Part shown: positions 6,634 to 6,636 of the stretch, piece after piece
Numbering within the stretch: position 1 is the stretch's first letter
Layout of the letters: each line of letters starts with the position of its first letter
Assembly: GCA_964537285.1 (NCBI GenBank)
Contig: CAZHZT010000191.1
Coordinates: 1 to 6,636, forward strand
Length of the DNA: 6,636 nt
Reading direction: 5' to 3'
From: CAZHZT01 sp964537285
GTDB taxonomy: Bacteria > Bacteroidota > Bacteroidia > Chitinophagales > Saprospiraceae
Translations under genes and position numbers: made by a program
The notes under the pieces: model-generated
The model's database searches: none
The model's input: the letters and a program-made list of their open reading frames with translations, nothing else
Told to the model about the DNA's origin: nothing

Positions 6634-6636
6634 CAC

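Larger units (their letters stand above)
6325..6636. other. Gene-free right-hand stretch, rich in hairpins
   Basis: No convincing coding frame or RNA gene is visible. The stretch holds a 54-bp perfect palindrome next to the peptidase start, an AT-rich terminator-like fold, and three short GC-rich hairpins towards the window edge, each listed separately. On the minus strand there is no TAnnTTTG box between the window edge and the peptidase start, so the promoter of that gene is unidentified. It may be of another type, or the transcript may begin beyond the window. Confidence 0.6.

Noticed and set aside
1..6636. A new multi-gene system, CRISPR array, RNA gene or frameshifted gene
   Set aside because: Only two intact genes of recognisable families are present. 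The repeats are palindromic and not regularly spaced direct repeats, and neither reading frame is broken.

Overview
The window looks like Bacteroidota chromosome, probably a marine or environmental member of the Flavobacteriales, Cytophagales or Saprospirales; the sequence does not allow a closer placement. Three things point there. Both proteins end in a type IX secretion (T9SS) type A sorting domain. Both signal peptides are followed by Gln at the predicted mature N-terminus. The first gene has a promoter-like TAnnTTTG box and no Shine-Dalgarno sequence before its start codon.

Layout: two large genes lie on the minus strand and fill most of the window. The upstream gene (3859-6324) encodes a secreted M1-family zinc metallopeptidase with an intact HEXXH-X18-E site. 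The downstream gene (72-3548) encodes a secreted peptide-N-glycosidase F-related protein. Its catalytic fold is interrupted by roughly 520 residues that carry a beta-sandwich domain and a LamG-like lectin domain. All other listed ORFs are shadows of these two genes or fall in palindromic DNA.

The two intergenic stretches (3549-3858 and 6325-6636) hold no genes but are dense in inverted repeats. The first holds a perfect 64-bp palindrome that reads as a bidirectional terminator. Next to it is an imperfect inverted repeat of about 174 bp that stops two bases short of the peptidase stop codon and carries a small nested palindrome. The second holds a perfect 54-bp palindrome 22 bases before the peptidase start codon, followed by a run of smaller hairpins. 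The small nested palindrome shares ten bases with the palindrome at the left edge of the window, which suggests a dispersed genomic repeat.

The terminator-like palindrome and a separate promoter-like sequence suggest the two genes are transcribed independently, although they are co-oriented. Functionally they could act together outside the cell: one may remove N-glycans or bind sugars on glycoproteins, and the other may trim peptides. This pairing is inferred. I see no defence system, mobile gene, CRISPR array or RNA gene. The most interesting points are the lectin insertion in the glycosidase fold and the palindromic intergenic elements.
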